Part shown: piece by piece, positions 35,238 through 45,600 of the stretch
Layout: the number at the start of each line of letters is the position of its first letter
Numbering within the stretch: position 1 is the stretch's first letter
Assembly: GCA_020439995.1 (NCBI GenBank)
Contig: JAGROY010000197.1
Location: forward strand, 1 to 64,000
Length of the DNA: 64,000 bases
Source of the DNA: Verrucomicrobiia bacterium
GTDB lineage: Bacteria > Verrucomicrobiota > Verrucomicrobiia > Verrucomicrobiales > DEV007
Direction of reading: 5' to 3'
The notes under the pieces: generated by a model
Seen by the model: the letters and a program-made list of their open reading frames with translations, nothing else
What the model was told of the DNA's origin: nothing
Databases searched by the model: none
Program-made: the position numbers and the translations under genes

Positions 35238-36135
35238 CAGCGCCCAGATTGTCTGCGGAAATGATGTGCGTCTCAGTCGCGTGACCCGCTGTATAGGCGT
35301 CCCGCATGGCTGCCGCTATTTTCTGCGCATTGTCACTGGCAGTCAGGCACGCGATGGTCGATCCGGAACCACTGAGAAATCCCCCCAGCGCACCAGCCTC
35401 AGTGCCCGCCAGGATGACATTGAACAAACCGGGCACCAGATGCTGCCGATACGTCTGGTGCAGGTAGTCGTCAAAAGTGTCCCGCAGCTTATGATACTCG
35501 CGCGTGGCAAATGCAGCGGTGATACTGCAGGCATTGCTCATGTTCTTCACCGCTTCTTTGTGCATGATCGAATCAGGCAATACCTTCCGCGCATTTGCCG
35601 TCAGCACTTCCAGATCAGGCACCAGCAGGACGAATTTCAGCGCCGGGTCGACTTCGAAACGAAAAAAGTCTCCGTGCGCATTGGTGATCACAAATCCCCC
35701 GAACACTGCCGGCCCGGCATTGTCAGGATGCCCTTCGATCTCCGTGCAGAGGCGGAACAGCCCGAGCCCATCAAGCGGCTTGCCAGCCAGCTCATTCAGC
35801 GCCTGAAGAATCCCCAGACGCAATGTCACACTGCTGCCAAGCCCGCGCGAAATAGGCACATCCCCTTGAATAGCCCAGCGAAATGCAAAAGGCCGCTTCC
35901 CCGTTTTCTCGAAAAAGGCCTCCGCACACTGCGCCACCATAGGATGCTCCGGCGCGCCGAACATCTCCAGATCATCGCCTCCCCGCGACACAGTCACCTC
36001 ATTGTAAATCGCCAAGGCAATCCCCAGACAATCGTAGCCGGGGCCGATATTGGAGGTACTCCCAGGCACCCGCACGCGTGCGGTGTCTGGAGAAACAGGG
36101 GAAGTTGAGATGTCGCTGTTAGTCACTGAGGCCAC
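35227..36135 (-). CDS. thrB: Homoserine kinase
   Basis: About 302 residues if the GTG at 36135 is used. The frame is open to an ATG at 36279, but the extra 48 residues do not look like a GHMP kinase N-terminus. GHMP kinase motifs: RVRVPGSTSNIGPGYDCLG, phosphate loop DVPISRGLGSSVTLRLG, EGHPDNAGPAVFGGFVI, and C-terminal GFLSGSGSTIACL. The enzyme phosphorylates homoserine on the way to threonine. No thrA or thrC nearby. Divergent from the PIG-L gene. Confidence 0.93.
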   Translation of the reverse strand: MASVTNSDISTSPVSPDTARVRVPGSTSNIGPGYDCLGIALAIYNEVTVSRGGDDLEMFGAPEHPMVAQCAEAFFEKTGKRPFAFRWAIQGDVPISRGLGSSVTLRLGILQALNELAGKPLDGLGLFRLCTEIEGHPDNAGPAVFGGFVITNAHGDFFRFEVDPALKFVLLVPDLEVLTANARKVLPDSIMHKEAVKNMSNACSITAAFATREYHKLRDTFDDYLHQTYRQHLVPGLFNVILAGTEAGALGGFLSGSGSTIACLTASDNAQKIAAAMRDAYTAGHATETHIISADNLGAATL

Positions 36136-36320
36136 GCTCGAGTCATACGCCAGATCCACCCGTTTGAACAGTGCGAACCTGTGCACTTTGATTTCAAAAC
36201 TGCATCCGTCTGTGCCCGTCTGCGATTCTCCTCCCGTTCCGTCCCATCCGTGTAAAAAGTGAGCACGGCTCCCGTTCATATTGGATGGATCTCAGGCGGG
36301 GCGCCCGCTACGATAAACCC

Positions 36321-38228
36321 ATGACCCGCACCTTCGTTCCACGGACAGCCATTCTCATCGGAATTCTATTCACCGCGCCAGCAAATGCCCAGACGGAGCC
36401 AGTCACCGGTGCTAACCTTCTAAAGACCGATATCCTAGCCGTCCTCGCGCATCCAGATGACGAGACAATGTTGGCTGCCACCGTGGCCCGCTATGCGCTG
36501 GTAGAGAAAAAGAACATTGCTCACGTCTACTGCACGCGCGGCGAGGGCGGCGGGAATATGGTGGGCACACAATGGGGCCCGGCACTTGGGATCCTGCGCG
36601 AAAGAGAACTGCGAGATTGCCTCGATACTCTTGGCGTCCGGCCCTGCTACTTCCTCGATCAAGTCGACTGGGCATACACCGAGAGCGCCTCCATGACTCT
36701 GGAGAAATGGGATCGCGAGGCAGCCGTTGAGCGGCTCACTCGCCTCATCCGAACGTTGCGCCCCGAGATCATCCTGACAATGAGCCCATTTCCCAGCCCA
36801 GGCTGGCACGGGCACCACCAAGCAGCCGGCATGCTGGCCGTCGAAGCCACAGCCGCAGCCGCCGATCCCCAACAGTTTCCACTCCAGATCAACCGCGAGG
36901 GACTGGCAGCCTGGCGCACACCCAAGCTCTACTATCGCGGATCAAAGAACGACGATCAGCCCACCTCCGAAGCTGCGATCAATACGCGCTTCCTTCTGCC
37001 GGATGGCAAGTCGCTCCAGGACACTGTGCGCGAGGCCCTGTCCAATCACCGGTCGCAAGGATTCGGCCGCTTCTCTCGCGGCGGAAGCCTCATGCCTCCC
37101 GAAACCTTTGTCCGCCTGCGATCCACCGTCGACAACGGCCCCGCCGAAGATGATCTTTTTGCAGGACTGAAAAATGCCGGAACCGAGTGGATCACGCCGC
37201 CGCAAGAGCCGAAATCCAAAGCTCCGGCGCTCTCGTTTGAACCACGCCCGGCGGTAACCCAATTCCTCGACTGGGCGAAAACGAACAGCATCGACCACTT
37301 AGCAGGAGCCTTGAAGTCAGACATTCCCGCTGTGTGCAGACTCACCACAGAACTGCACTTGAATGTCATCAACGCGAAGCCTGGAACCATCCGCTTCGAC
37401 GCGTCCATTCCGGGAGTATCCATCCCGAAACCGATTTCCTTTAACGAAACGCAGAGTCACCTGGTCATCCCCGTGACCGTGCAAACTACTGATCGCGACG
37501 TCGAGATTGATGCATGGCTTTATCAAGGGGATCCCTTCTTTCCGGTTGCGGGTACCAAGATCACCCTGCACCCCGTCCCGCTCACCAGCGCACCACGAGT
37601 CGAGGCACTCACCATCGACCAGCCCGCCGGATGGGCATCCCTCCCGGAGTTGCCGATCTCCCCCTCCCAGCTGGTGCAGGGCAAAGTCGAGAGTCCTCAG
37701 GACTGCAGCGCCACTTTCCGCATCGCGCACGACGATCAGTTTTTCTACACGGAAGTCACCGTTACAGATGACACCATTGTCTCTAACATTGCCCCCAATG
37801 ACATACGCGGTCACTGGCGCAGCGACTCCGTCGAAATCTGCATCGACCCTGGCGGCTCCGAGCACACGCTGACCTGCTTCAAGCTCGGAATATTTCCGTT
37901 TGATTCCACCGGCAAAGTAAGAGCCGCAAGAGACGCCGATGCCAATCAGGGCCCGGTGGAAGAAACCTCGCCCGGCACAAGACTTTTCTCCGAGCAGCTC
38001 GCCGACGGTACCGGTTACCGCATCCGCGCCGCCATCCCGCTCGCAGACACTCGCATTCAAATCTCAGAATTGCCGGTCAACATCGGCTTCAACATCATCA
38101 TCTACGATGGCGACAAATCCGACGCCAGCCCCGGCGAAAACATCAATCAGGCAAGAATCGCCTGGTCCCCGCGCCCCGGCATTCAAGGCCGCCCGGAAGA
38201 CTGGGGCCGGGTTACCCTAGAACGATAA
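36321..38228 (+). CDS. Secreted PIG-L/LmbE deacetylase with CBM9-like C-terminal domain
   Basis: 635 residues from the ATG at 36321; a signal peptide ends near PANAQ. The LmbE-like fold carries the zinc motif AHPDDE (H44, D46-D47, E48) and the second metal site GWHGHHQAAG; TRGEGGGNMVG lies between. The family removes N-acetyl groups from GlcNAc-type sugars such as GlcNAc-PI or mycothiol precursors. A linker is followed by a carbohydrate-binding module 9-like domain (about 430-635): CSATFRIAHDDQFFYTEVTV, RGHWRSDSVEICIDPGG, RIRAAIPLADT. Exported with a sugar-binding module, it probably acts on extracellular aminosugar polymers. Substrate is inference. Confidence 0.88.
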   Translation: MTRTFVPRTAILIGILFTAPANAQTEPVTGANLLKTDILAVLAHPDDETMLAATVARYALVEKKNIAHVYCTRGEGGGNMVGTQWGPALGILRERELRDCLDTLGVRPCYFLDQVDWAYTESASMTLEKWDREAAVERLTRLIRTLRPEIILTMSPFPSPGWHGHHQAAGMLAVEATAAAADPQQFPLQINREGLAAWRTPKLYYRGSKNDDQPTSEAAINTRFLLPDGKSLQDTVREALSNHRSQGFGRFSRGGSLMPPETFVRLRSTVDNGPAEDDLFAGLKNAGTEWITPPQEPKSKAPALSFEPRPAVTQFLDWAKTNSIDHLAGALKSDIPAVCRLTTELHLNVINAKPGTIRFDASIPGVSIPKPISFNETQSHLVIPVTVQTTDRDVEIDAWLYQGDPFFPVAGTKITLHPVPLTSAPRVEALTIDQPAGWASLPELPISPSQLVQGKVESPQDCSATFRIAHDDQFFYTEVTVTDDTIVSNIAPNDIRGHWRSDSVEICIDPGGSEHTLTCFKLGIFPFDSTGKVRAARDADANQGPVEETSPGTRLFSEQLADGTGYRIRAAIPLADTRIQISELPVNIGFNIIIYDGDKSDASPGENINQARIAWSPRPGIQGRPEDWGRVTLER

Positions 38229-38546
38229 AGCCCACGGATGAGTTGAACGTTGTTCCACTCACCACCACCGGTGAGCGGAGATGCCGTGCAGCCTTGCCAT
38301 ATCACCGACCTAGTCCTGCTTATCGCTGACTCCTTGATTCCAAAGGGATCCGGCTCGTGCTCCGAGTGCTTAGGCAAACGGAAAGAAATAACTCACATTA
38401 CATGGTATAAGCGTTCTCAAGCGAGTTGTCACCGGTGAGAGTGTGTTTGGTCCAGATGGTTTGGGGTCAACGCTGGAGTGGTCTTCGGATCAGTATACCG
38501 GGAGAGCTTCTTACAGCATCGTTTAAAGGACGTGGTGCTACTTGTG
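38229..38546. other. Non-coding gap between convergent genes
   Basis: 318 bp between the PIG-L stop and the response-regulator stop. It holds two copies of CACCGGTGAG (38266-38275 and 38430-38439), the second within a perfect TCACCGGTGA palindrome, the first preceded by CTCACC so that it can form a small hairpin. No T-tract terminator, RNA gene or supported ORF was seen. Confidence 0.5.
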
Positions 38547-39245
38547 CTACCCCGCGTCACTCTCTGGGTAGACGCTTTCGGCGATTTGGCCGCGGTTGAC
38601 GAGTTCCGTGAGGTCTCGTTGGATAGTTCGACGGTCGACGCCGAATTCACGGCTGAGTGCTGAGATATTTGGTTTTTCAGAGGCGTCGCGGAAACGGGTA
38701 ACGAGCGCGTGTTGGCGGGCGAGTCTTTGAGTGAACTGGCGCTCGGGAGCGTTGTGTTCGATTTGATTCGAGCGCTCAAGGCTGCGGAGCATTTCCACGG
38801 TTTCGCCTAGACCGCACTCGTCGAGTGCGCGGGCTACCAGTTCTCGCAGTTGTTGTAGCCTCACCGGTTTCTCAAGCACGTATTGGGCAGACCGTGCCCC
38901 TGACAGAACATCAATGCGGTCTTCCATTTGCAGCGTTCCCGAAACCATGATGACGGGAACGTGGGCCGCCACTGCCTTGATGTGCGGCAGGAAATCCGCA
39001 CCGCGCTCACCTTGTGCTAGCACATGGTCGAGGATGATTAGATCTGGCTGGGTACTGTCCAGCACCTGCAGCGCAGTGCTGGCACTGGCAACCGAGGTGA
39101 TCCGGTAACCGCGCAGGCCCTTGGTGTAGAGACGCACCTGATCGGCATCGTCCTCGATGATCAGGATGTGCGCCCGGAAGCGGGCGCTGGGGGGCGGTGT
39201 GGGTTCGCCTTCGTGTGGTAGTGGCATGGTGGCAATTGGCATCAT
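38547..39245 (-). CDS. Response regulator with C-terminal helix-turn-helix
   Basis: 232 residues. Receiver domain from about 25-145 (HILIIEDDADQVRLY; phospho-acceptor in DLIILDHVL; VIMVSGTLQ; conserved lysine in YVLEKPVRL). After a helical linker, the tail (about 170-232) has ALVTRFRDASEKPNISALSREFGVDRRTIQRDL, a DeoR/Fis-like recognition helix, so it likely binds DNA. ATGA overlaps the kinase stop by 4 nt. I infer that it is the cognate output of the WD40 sensor kinase; a natural candidate target is the divergent giant-protein promoter at about 42500-42648. Confidence 0.9.
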   Translation of the reverse strand: MMPIATMPLPHEGEPTPPPSARFRAHILIIEDDADQVRLYTKGLRGYRITSVASASTALQVLDSTQPDLIILDHVLAQGERGADFLPHIKAVAAHVPVIMVSGTLQMEDRIDVLSGARSAQYVLEKPVRLQQLRELVARALDECGLGETVEMLRSLERSNQIEHNAPERQFTQRLARQHALVTRFRDASEKPNISALSREFGVDRRTIQRDLTELVNRGQIAESVYPESDAG

Positions 39246-42200
39246 TGTGTTTTCGATACGGCAAACGCATCGGGTTGGAAACTGGGCGACTGCTCCGCAC
39301 CTGTGCTTGCAACAGGCAAGTAGAGCGAGAACATCGCACCGTGCCCACTGGTTCCGCCGCCGGGATCGACACTGATCCCAATCCCAAGTTGGGAAGCAAT
39401 GCGGTAAACCATCGATAGGCCCAGGCCAGTTCCGGCGTCGGAGCCGAGATCCTTTGTCGTAAAGAAGGGTTCAAAGATGCGGCTGATGGTGTCTCTGGCG
39501 ATGCCGGGCCCGTCATCGCTGACCGATACGGTGACCCAGCGCGGGGATTGCAGGGACGGAGCAGGGCTTGTCTCGGCGACCGCAGGAGTGAGGACAAAAG
39601 CCTCATCATCACCACCTCCGACCTGTGCGCGCACGGTCAGCGTGCCTTTACCGTGCATCGCATCGGAGGCGTTGACAATGAGGTTGAGGAGGCATTGCTC
39701 GATAGCGTTGCGCGGGGCTTCGACCATTGGCAGACCGTCCTCTAAGTCGATCTGCAAAATGATGCCACTGAGGAACTGATTGCCGAGCATGGTAATGAGG
39801 TCTTCTACGATCGGCGCGATCTCGCTTCCTCTGGATTCTTCGCCCACCGCCGAAGTTCCGCGTCCCTTTGAATACCCTAACATCGCACGAACGATGGAAT
39901 CGCCTTGACGCACAGTCTTTTGGATCTGCGACAATTCCTCGTCCACGCTGTCGCGATCGCCGGGGTTTTCAGCGATCAGCTCTGACGACATTCCGATGAC
40001 GGAAAGCAGGTTACGGAAATCGTGAGCAATGCCCGCACTGAGGTTGCCGAGCGCCTCCATCTTTTGTGATTGGAACAACTGCCGGTCGGCTTCCTGCAAC
40101 AGCTGTTCCCGGTCTCTTGCGACGCGTTCGACTTTCTCGAAGCGTCTGACGAGCCCGCGCTGGTAGTGGATCGTGAAGACTCCAAAGACGAGCGCGAGCA
40201 ATCCTCCTACTGCGGCCATTGCCAGAATTTGGTTCGTCTGCCTGCCAGCCATCGTTGTCTCGACTGCGGCAGGATCCTGATCTGTTGTTCTGAAATCATC
40301 CCAATGCAGGCCCAGGGTATGAAGCTCATCCTGAAGAGCGGAGAGGTCCCACAAGTGACAGCGTCCAGCTTGACCAGTGGCAGCAAGCTTCGAACCATCA
40401 GGTGAAAAGGCCACGCTCTTGATCTGGTCATCATACGGGCATTGCAGGGTAGCGAGTAGCCGGTGGTTTCCTGCACGTCGCGCGTCGAGCAACTGCATTA
40501 TTCCCCGCACGCCTCCCACTGCGACGAAGCGCTGATCGCGTGACCAGTCGACTCCCAGGAGGTAACCTGCGGTGTTCCGTGGTCGTTGGTGTTCGTGATA
40601 GGGTACCCAGGATTCGGTATCCCAAAAGCGGATGGTGCGCCCGTCTACCGTCGCCATTGTCTGCCCGTGCGGGCTAAATTGAACCCCGCCCGCACCGGGG
40701 ATGAATTGCGTGATCTCCGACCCATCCTCAAGTGACCACACGTAGCCGCGGTCCGCTCGCCATGCGCCAAAGCCAGCAAGTTCGCCATCCGGGTGAATGT
40801 CCAGACTGCGGTTTCCGTGGGCCTTCAGGTCGGGAAGAATCCGAAACGCGAACTGTGGATTGTTCAAGTCCACCAGGACGCCGCCGCTTTCTGTAGCCGC
40901 CGCAAACCATCTTCCAATTAACTTTCGACTCCCCGGCGCTGACTTGGGCAGCGGCATGTCGGAATCGGCAAACGGTATTGGTTCCCCTTCCAAGATTGCC
41001 GCATGCCCGGCATCCGGATCTACCGGCCACTTTCTGATGCAACCGTTGTCCTCTTCCGTAACGAGCGAGCGCCCGTCCAGCGCAAACGCGATTTGGAGGA
41101 GCGCGCCAGTTCCCATTACCCCAACCGGTTCGCCAGTGCTAGCGTTCCACATCACAAGGTGCCGTTCCGCTCCCGCAGCAACGAGTTTTCCGTCAGGGCT
41201 AAAAGCGATCGCATCGTAGGTATTATTTGTTGTGTCAAGTGCTGCCAGTGGGCGATATACCGCACTTCGATCGAGATTGAACTTCGATATGTCGAACCGC
41301 GAGGCGTCCAGCATAAAGTTGGCCTCAGGATCGAACACTCGCGGGTATTCGCCCCGTAGTTCGGTCAAAAGACAGCCGCTCGCGGTGTCCCAAAGCATGC
41401 ACCTGTTGTCCCAGCCTTCAGTCACGAGGAGTGAGCCATCGGGACTGTATCGGATGCGATGGACATGCTTCTTCTGCCCATTGATCGTGCCGGTGCACCT
41501 GCCCGTAGTGCGACGGTAGAAGTGGATCTGCCCGGGGGAGTCGCCAATGGCGATGCGTTCTCCATCAGGGTGCCATGCGAATACAGTTAGTGTTCCAGAA
41601 AAGGTGATCGTTTGTTCCAGATTTCCGGTTGCCGCCTCGTAGATCAGGAGATGCGAGTTGCCCGCCTTTACCGCTATTCGAGTCCCGTCTGGTGAGAAAG
41701 CGAGCTGCCGCGGATCGGGCTCGGTCTCCCAATCGGCGACAGTATCGCCAGAATCAAGATTGCGAATGCGGACAGCGTTTGCCTTTGGATCAAGAAAAGC
41801 GATGACGTGCGAAGACGCAGGATGGAAGTCGACCGCATGGAAGCCGCTAGCGCCGTAAGGCATGTCATGGCGAAAGACCTCCTGGCCCGAGGCAACGTCC
41901 CACGCTACAAGCGCCCCGTAGTAACAAAGAGCCGCAGCAAACCGGTGGTCGCGGCTAAGGAACGTCCACTCGGCAAAGCCACCGTGTTTCGGCGGCGGAT
42001 CCACAGGGACAAACGTTCGGATCACCGAACCATCCGCACTTCGCATTAATTCCAACGGCCCCTCGCGTCGTGCGACGAGCACTCCTTCAAGATCCGTACT
42101 GTAAGCGGCGCTGGACGTTCGGTGTTCACCGCCGATGATACCCGGAACAGATGCGATGCGCCGGATCTCGGTCTGCGCCAAAGCCTGAATCGCTCTGTCT

Positions 42201-42481
42201 CTCAATTCGGGAGAGGGACGTATCGCCGTCGCCGCTCGGATCGCATCCAACTTCTGTTTCTTGCCCGACGGCGCACCGTCCGCTTCGCGAGCCAGTGCAT
42301 TCCAAAGGTTCTCGGTCGCCTGGCGCTGGCTCTTCTGCGCCTTCATCGCCTGCGCCGCCGCCAACGCCCCCAACAGCCCGGCCACTGCGAACACCATCAC
42401 CAGAGCAGCAGTCGACGTCCGAAGCGAACGCCGGAGTCCGGCACGCTCGTTCTCGAGATTGACGCTGTCTTCAAGTGGCAT
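39242..42481 (-). CDS. Sensor histidine kinase with extracytoplasmic WD40 beta-propeller
   Basis: 1,079 residues from the ATG at 42481, preceded by an AGGGGG stretch about ten bases upstream; the frame continues to 42580. TM1 at about 24-44 is followed by a helical stretch (SQRQATENLWNALAREAD) like those at the head of WD40 modules in planctomycete kinases. WD40 repeats then run from about 105-735 (for example FSPDGTRIAVKAGNSHLLIY, RYSPDGSLLVTEGWDNRCML, FSPDGSKLAATGQAGRCHLW). TM2 is at about 752-772. A cytoplasmic HisKA has SAGIAHDFRNLLSVIG (H820) and the HATPase ends with GTGLGLS. No Cache, PAS or HAMP sensor is seen. First gene of a two-gene operon with a response regulator. Ligand unknown. 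Confidence 0.88.
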   Translation of the reverse strand: MPLEDSVNLENERAGLRRSLRTSTAALVMVFAVAGLLGALAAAQAMKAQKSQRQATENLWNALAREADGAPSGKKQKLDAIRAATAIRPSPELRDRAIQALAQTEIRRIASVPGIIGGEHRTSSAAYSTDLEGVLVARREGPLELMRSADGSVIRTFVPVDPPPKHGGFAEWTFLSRDHRFAAALCYYGALVAWDVASGQEVFRHDMPYGASGFHAVDFHPASSHVIAFLDPKANAVRIRNLDSGDTVADWETEPDPRQLAFSPDGTRIAVKAGNSHLLIYEAATGNLEQTITFSGTLTVFAWHPDGERIAIGDSPGQIHFYRRTTGRCTGTINGQKKHVHRIRYSPDGSLLVTEGWDNRCMLWDTASGCLLTELRGEYPRVFDPEANFMLDASRFDISKFNLDRSAVYRPLAALDTTNNTYDAIAFSPDGKLVAAGAERHLVMWNASTGEPVGVMGTGALLQIAFALDGRSLVTEEDNGCIRKWPVDPDAGHAAILEGEPIPFADSDMPLPKSAPGSRKLIGRWFAAATESGGVLVDLNNPQFAFRILPDLKAHGNRSLDIHPDGELAGFGAWRADRGYVWSLEDGSEITQFIPGAGGVQFSPHGQTMATVDGRTIRFWDTESWVPYHEHQRPRNTAGYLLGVDWSRDQRFVAVGGVRGIMQLLDARRAGNHRLLATLQCPYDDQIKSVAFSPDGSKLAATGQAGRCHLWDLSALQDELHTLGLHWDDFRTTDQDPAAVETTMAGRQTNQILAMAAVGGLLALVFGVFTIHYQRGLVRRFEKVERVARDREQLLQEADRQLFQSQKMEALGNLSAGIAHDFRNLLSVIGMSSELIAENPGDRDSVDEELSQIQKTVRQGDSIVRAMLGYSKGRGTSAVGEESRGSEIAPIVEDLITMLGNQFLSGIILQIDLEDGLPMVEAPRNAIEQCLLNLIVNASDAMHGKGTLTVRAQVGGGDDEAFVLTPAVAETSPAPSLQSPRWVTVSVSDDGPGIARDTISRIFEPFFTTKDLGSDAGTGLGLSMVYRIASQLGIGISVDPGGGTSGHGAMFSLYLPVASTGAEQSPSFQPDAFAVSKTQ

Positions 42482-42648
42482 CTCAGATTTCCCCCTTAGA
42501 AGTAGCTTCAGTCTAGCCCGATGGCAGCCGAAAGCCAACCGCTCACTGACCCTGCGCAGCACTCGCACACCCGTGCGCAACGGTCGCCCACTTCCCGGCC
42601 GGTGCTGGTTCGTCCAAGGTTCGATGCAATCTCACTCTAAATAATTGC

Positions 42649-45600
42649 ATGATGAATGAATCCATTTACTCGCGGCCGCATCGCCATCTCCGCACCCACC
42701 ACGCCGTCAAGATTGGGGCACTCCTGACTGTAGGAATAGTTGCCATAACGGAGCCACTGTCGGCCGGAGATGTGCCAATCGAAACCTATCCGGTTGAGGC
42801 CTACCACGCATTCATGGAGGAGCGGAACGCGTTGCTTGAAACGTCAGAGTTCATCGAAGCGTTGGGTGATGGCGAAACCTACGAGGGCACGAACGAACCG
42901 CAGTTCTTTCTCGGAATCACCTTTGACGATGGAGCGGGAGGAACCGGGGTTCCCTCAGCAAACACAATGAACGGACAAGGCGGGAGCGACCTGTTCGACA
43001 TGGACGGACTCAATTGCGCTGCCAATGGCGGCGCAGGCGCGGATATTTTCCAGCTGTTCTATCTGGCAAAGGGAAACGTTCTCCACGGTGCCGACGATGG
43101 CGACCGTTTCCACATCTTCGGAACTGCCGGCCAGAAGGCAAGAGACGGCGAGGCCGCGACGGTCGACCAGATGTTCGGCGATGAAGGAGATGACGTGTTT
43201 TACTTTCTCGGCGGTTCCACCAACACGGAATGCATCGGCGGCCCAGGTGTCGACTCGTTCGTCATGTTGCCTGACGGCGGGCAACCTTTCCCTTTTGAAT
43301 TCGGCGAAGATCCGTTCACCAAGGCACATGTCGTGAAGGACTTCACTCCGGGCGAGGACAAACTTCTGGCTGGTCCTGATGTGATGGCAACCCTGGTGGG
43401 CTTGAACGATGGCGCCGATACCGGCATACTGATTGAGCACGAGGGCGAGCAATACGGGTTCCTGATTCTCGAAGGCGTACCATGTGACGATGTCGAACCC
43501 GGACAGGAACTCGACTTCGGCGATGCTTCCAACACATACGCCACATTGCTGGCGTCCAATGGTGCACGGCACGTGATCGTCGACGGTTTCTCGTTAGGCG
43601 CTCTAGTCGATGCGGACACCGATGGCGCGCCCACGCCCAACGCGGATGGGGACGACAGCAATATTGTCGATGACGAGGACGGCGTCACTTTCCTGAGCGG
43701 TTCCACCTTTGTCGCCGGAACCACTGTGGCTGACGTGCAGGTAAACCTGACCAATGCCGCTGGCCTGCCGGATCCAGTGCTCAATGCGTGGATCGACTTC
43801 AATGCAAATGGTGTTTTCGAGCCTACTGAACAGATTGCCACGAACACGGCTCTCATCAGTGGCATGAACATCGTGCCGCCATTCGATGTTCCAGTAGCTG
43901 CGACATCTAACGGCGAGGGCGCCTGTGCCCGCTTTCGCCTCACCGGACTGATGGAAAGTGTCGGCCCGGCGGGGCCGGCGGAAACCGGTGAGGTGGAAGA
44001 CTACAGGGTGTTCTTCGCGCCGCCGAACGATCTTGCACTGAGCGTCAGCCCCGCTTCATTCAGCGAAAATGGCGGCAGCGCCACAGGAACTGTGACGCGG
44101 CAAGGGATTCACACGCATTCCCTCGTGATCACACTTTCCAGCGATGATACGAGCGAAGCGACCGTTCCTTCCAGTGTCACCATCCCTGCCAATCAGACTT
44201 CTGCTACTTTCAGTGTAACCGGCGTCGATGATGCGATTGCCGACGGCACCCAAACGGTCACCGTCACTGCTTCAGCGAGTGCCTTCCCGTCGCGCACAGC
44301 GAACTTGAATGTTACCGATGACGAGGTGCCATCGCTGCAGTTCGGAATCAGCCGTGCGCCGATCAGCGAAGGTGACGGTGCTGGCGCAGCGACCGGTACC
44401 ATCACGCACAATATCGACCCGAGCTCGCCGCTTACGATCATCCTGACCAGTAGCGATACCACGGAAGCAATGATGCCAACAACGGTGACCATCCCGGCGG
44501 GTCAATCATCGGTGCAGTTTCCGATCGACGCTGTGGATGATGCCATTGTCGATGGTGCTCAGGAGGTGACGTTCACTGCGACCGCATCGGGATTCACCAA
44601 CGGTGTCAAGATCATCGACGTGCTCGATGACGATGTCGCCACGCTGACGTTGAGCATCACCGAAGACTCTGTTAGTGAGTCGGCCGGGACAGGCGTTACT
44701 CAAGGCACGGTGGAACTCAACACGGTCGCAGGTACAAACATCAGTCTCAGTGTTTCGAGCGATGACACCAGCGAGGCGCAGGTCACGACGACCGTAGCGA
44801 TTATCATTGCAGCGGGGACGAATTCGGCCACGTTCTTTATCGATGCGGTGGACGATGCACTTGTGGACGGAACCCAAACGGTCACCTTTACCGCCAGTGC
44901 TCCAGGATACTTGAGCGGAACGGATACGATAGACGTGACGGATGATGACACGCCGACGTTGACGCTTAGTATCGATAAGGCATCCGTCTTCGAATTCGAC
45001 GGCGTTGATGCCTCGCATGTAACGGTTACACACAATCTCGCCACGATGATCCCGCTTTCGGTGTCTATTTCTAACAGTGACACCACCGAGATTGCTGCTC
45101 CGTCCACACTGGCAATTCCAGCGGGTCAGAACTCGTCTGTATTTTGGATCGATGCGGTGGATGACAACATTGTTGATGGAGACCAAACGGTCACGCTCTC
45201 AGCCTCTGCCAGCGGATTGCCGAATGCTTCCGATACCGTCGTCGTGGTCGATGATGACCTGCCATTGGATTGGGGAGACTTGCCCGAGCATTATGCAGTC
45301 ACGGACGCCGAAGGAGGGCCGCGGCATCTGGCCACCGCTGACCTCCGCATCGGGACGGTTATCGATGTCGAGCCGGACGGCACGCATTCGCCAATCGCCG
45401 ATGCCGATGACATGAGCGGAACGGCGACCGATGACGAAGACGGTCTGGCGTCGTTGCCTCATGCAGAGGCAGGGCGCTCCGTGACGTATTCGGTACCTGT
45501 GCTGAACACAACGGGTGCCCCGGCCGTGCTTTACGGATACCTCGACTGGGATGGGGACGGAGAATTCGTGACAGGGGGAGAGGTCACGAGCGTGCCCGTG

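Noticed and set aside
34792-36108. 438-codon plus-strand frame
   Set aside because: Runs through the small secreted protein in another frame and antisense to thrB; composition is arginine/proline-rich as expected for a shadow frame.
42850-43500. True RTX toxin repeats at the start of the giant protein
   Set aside because: Gly/Asp-rich turns occur, but the GGxGxDxUx nonapeptide is not repeated in register and no type I secretion genes adjoin.
44036-45256. CRISPR-like or other DNA-level repeat array
   Set aside because: Periodicity is at protein level with diverged codons; it is a domain repeat inside a reading frame.
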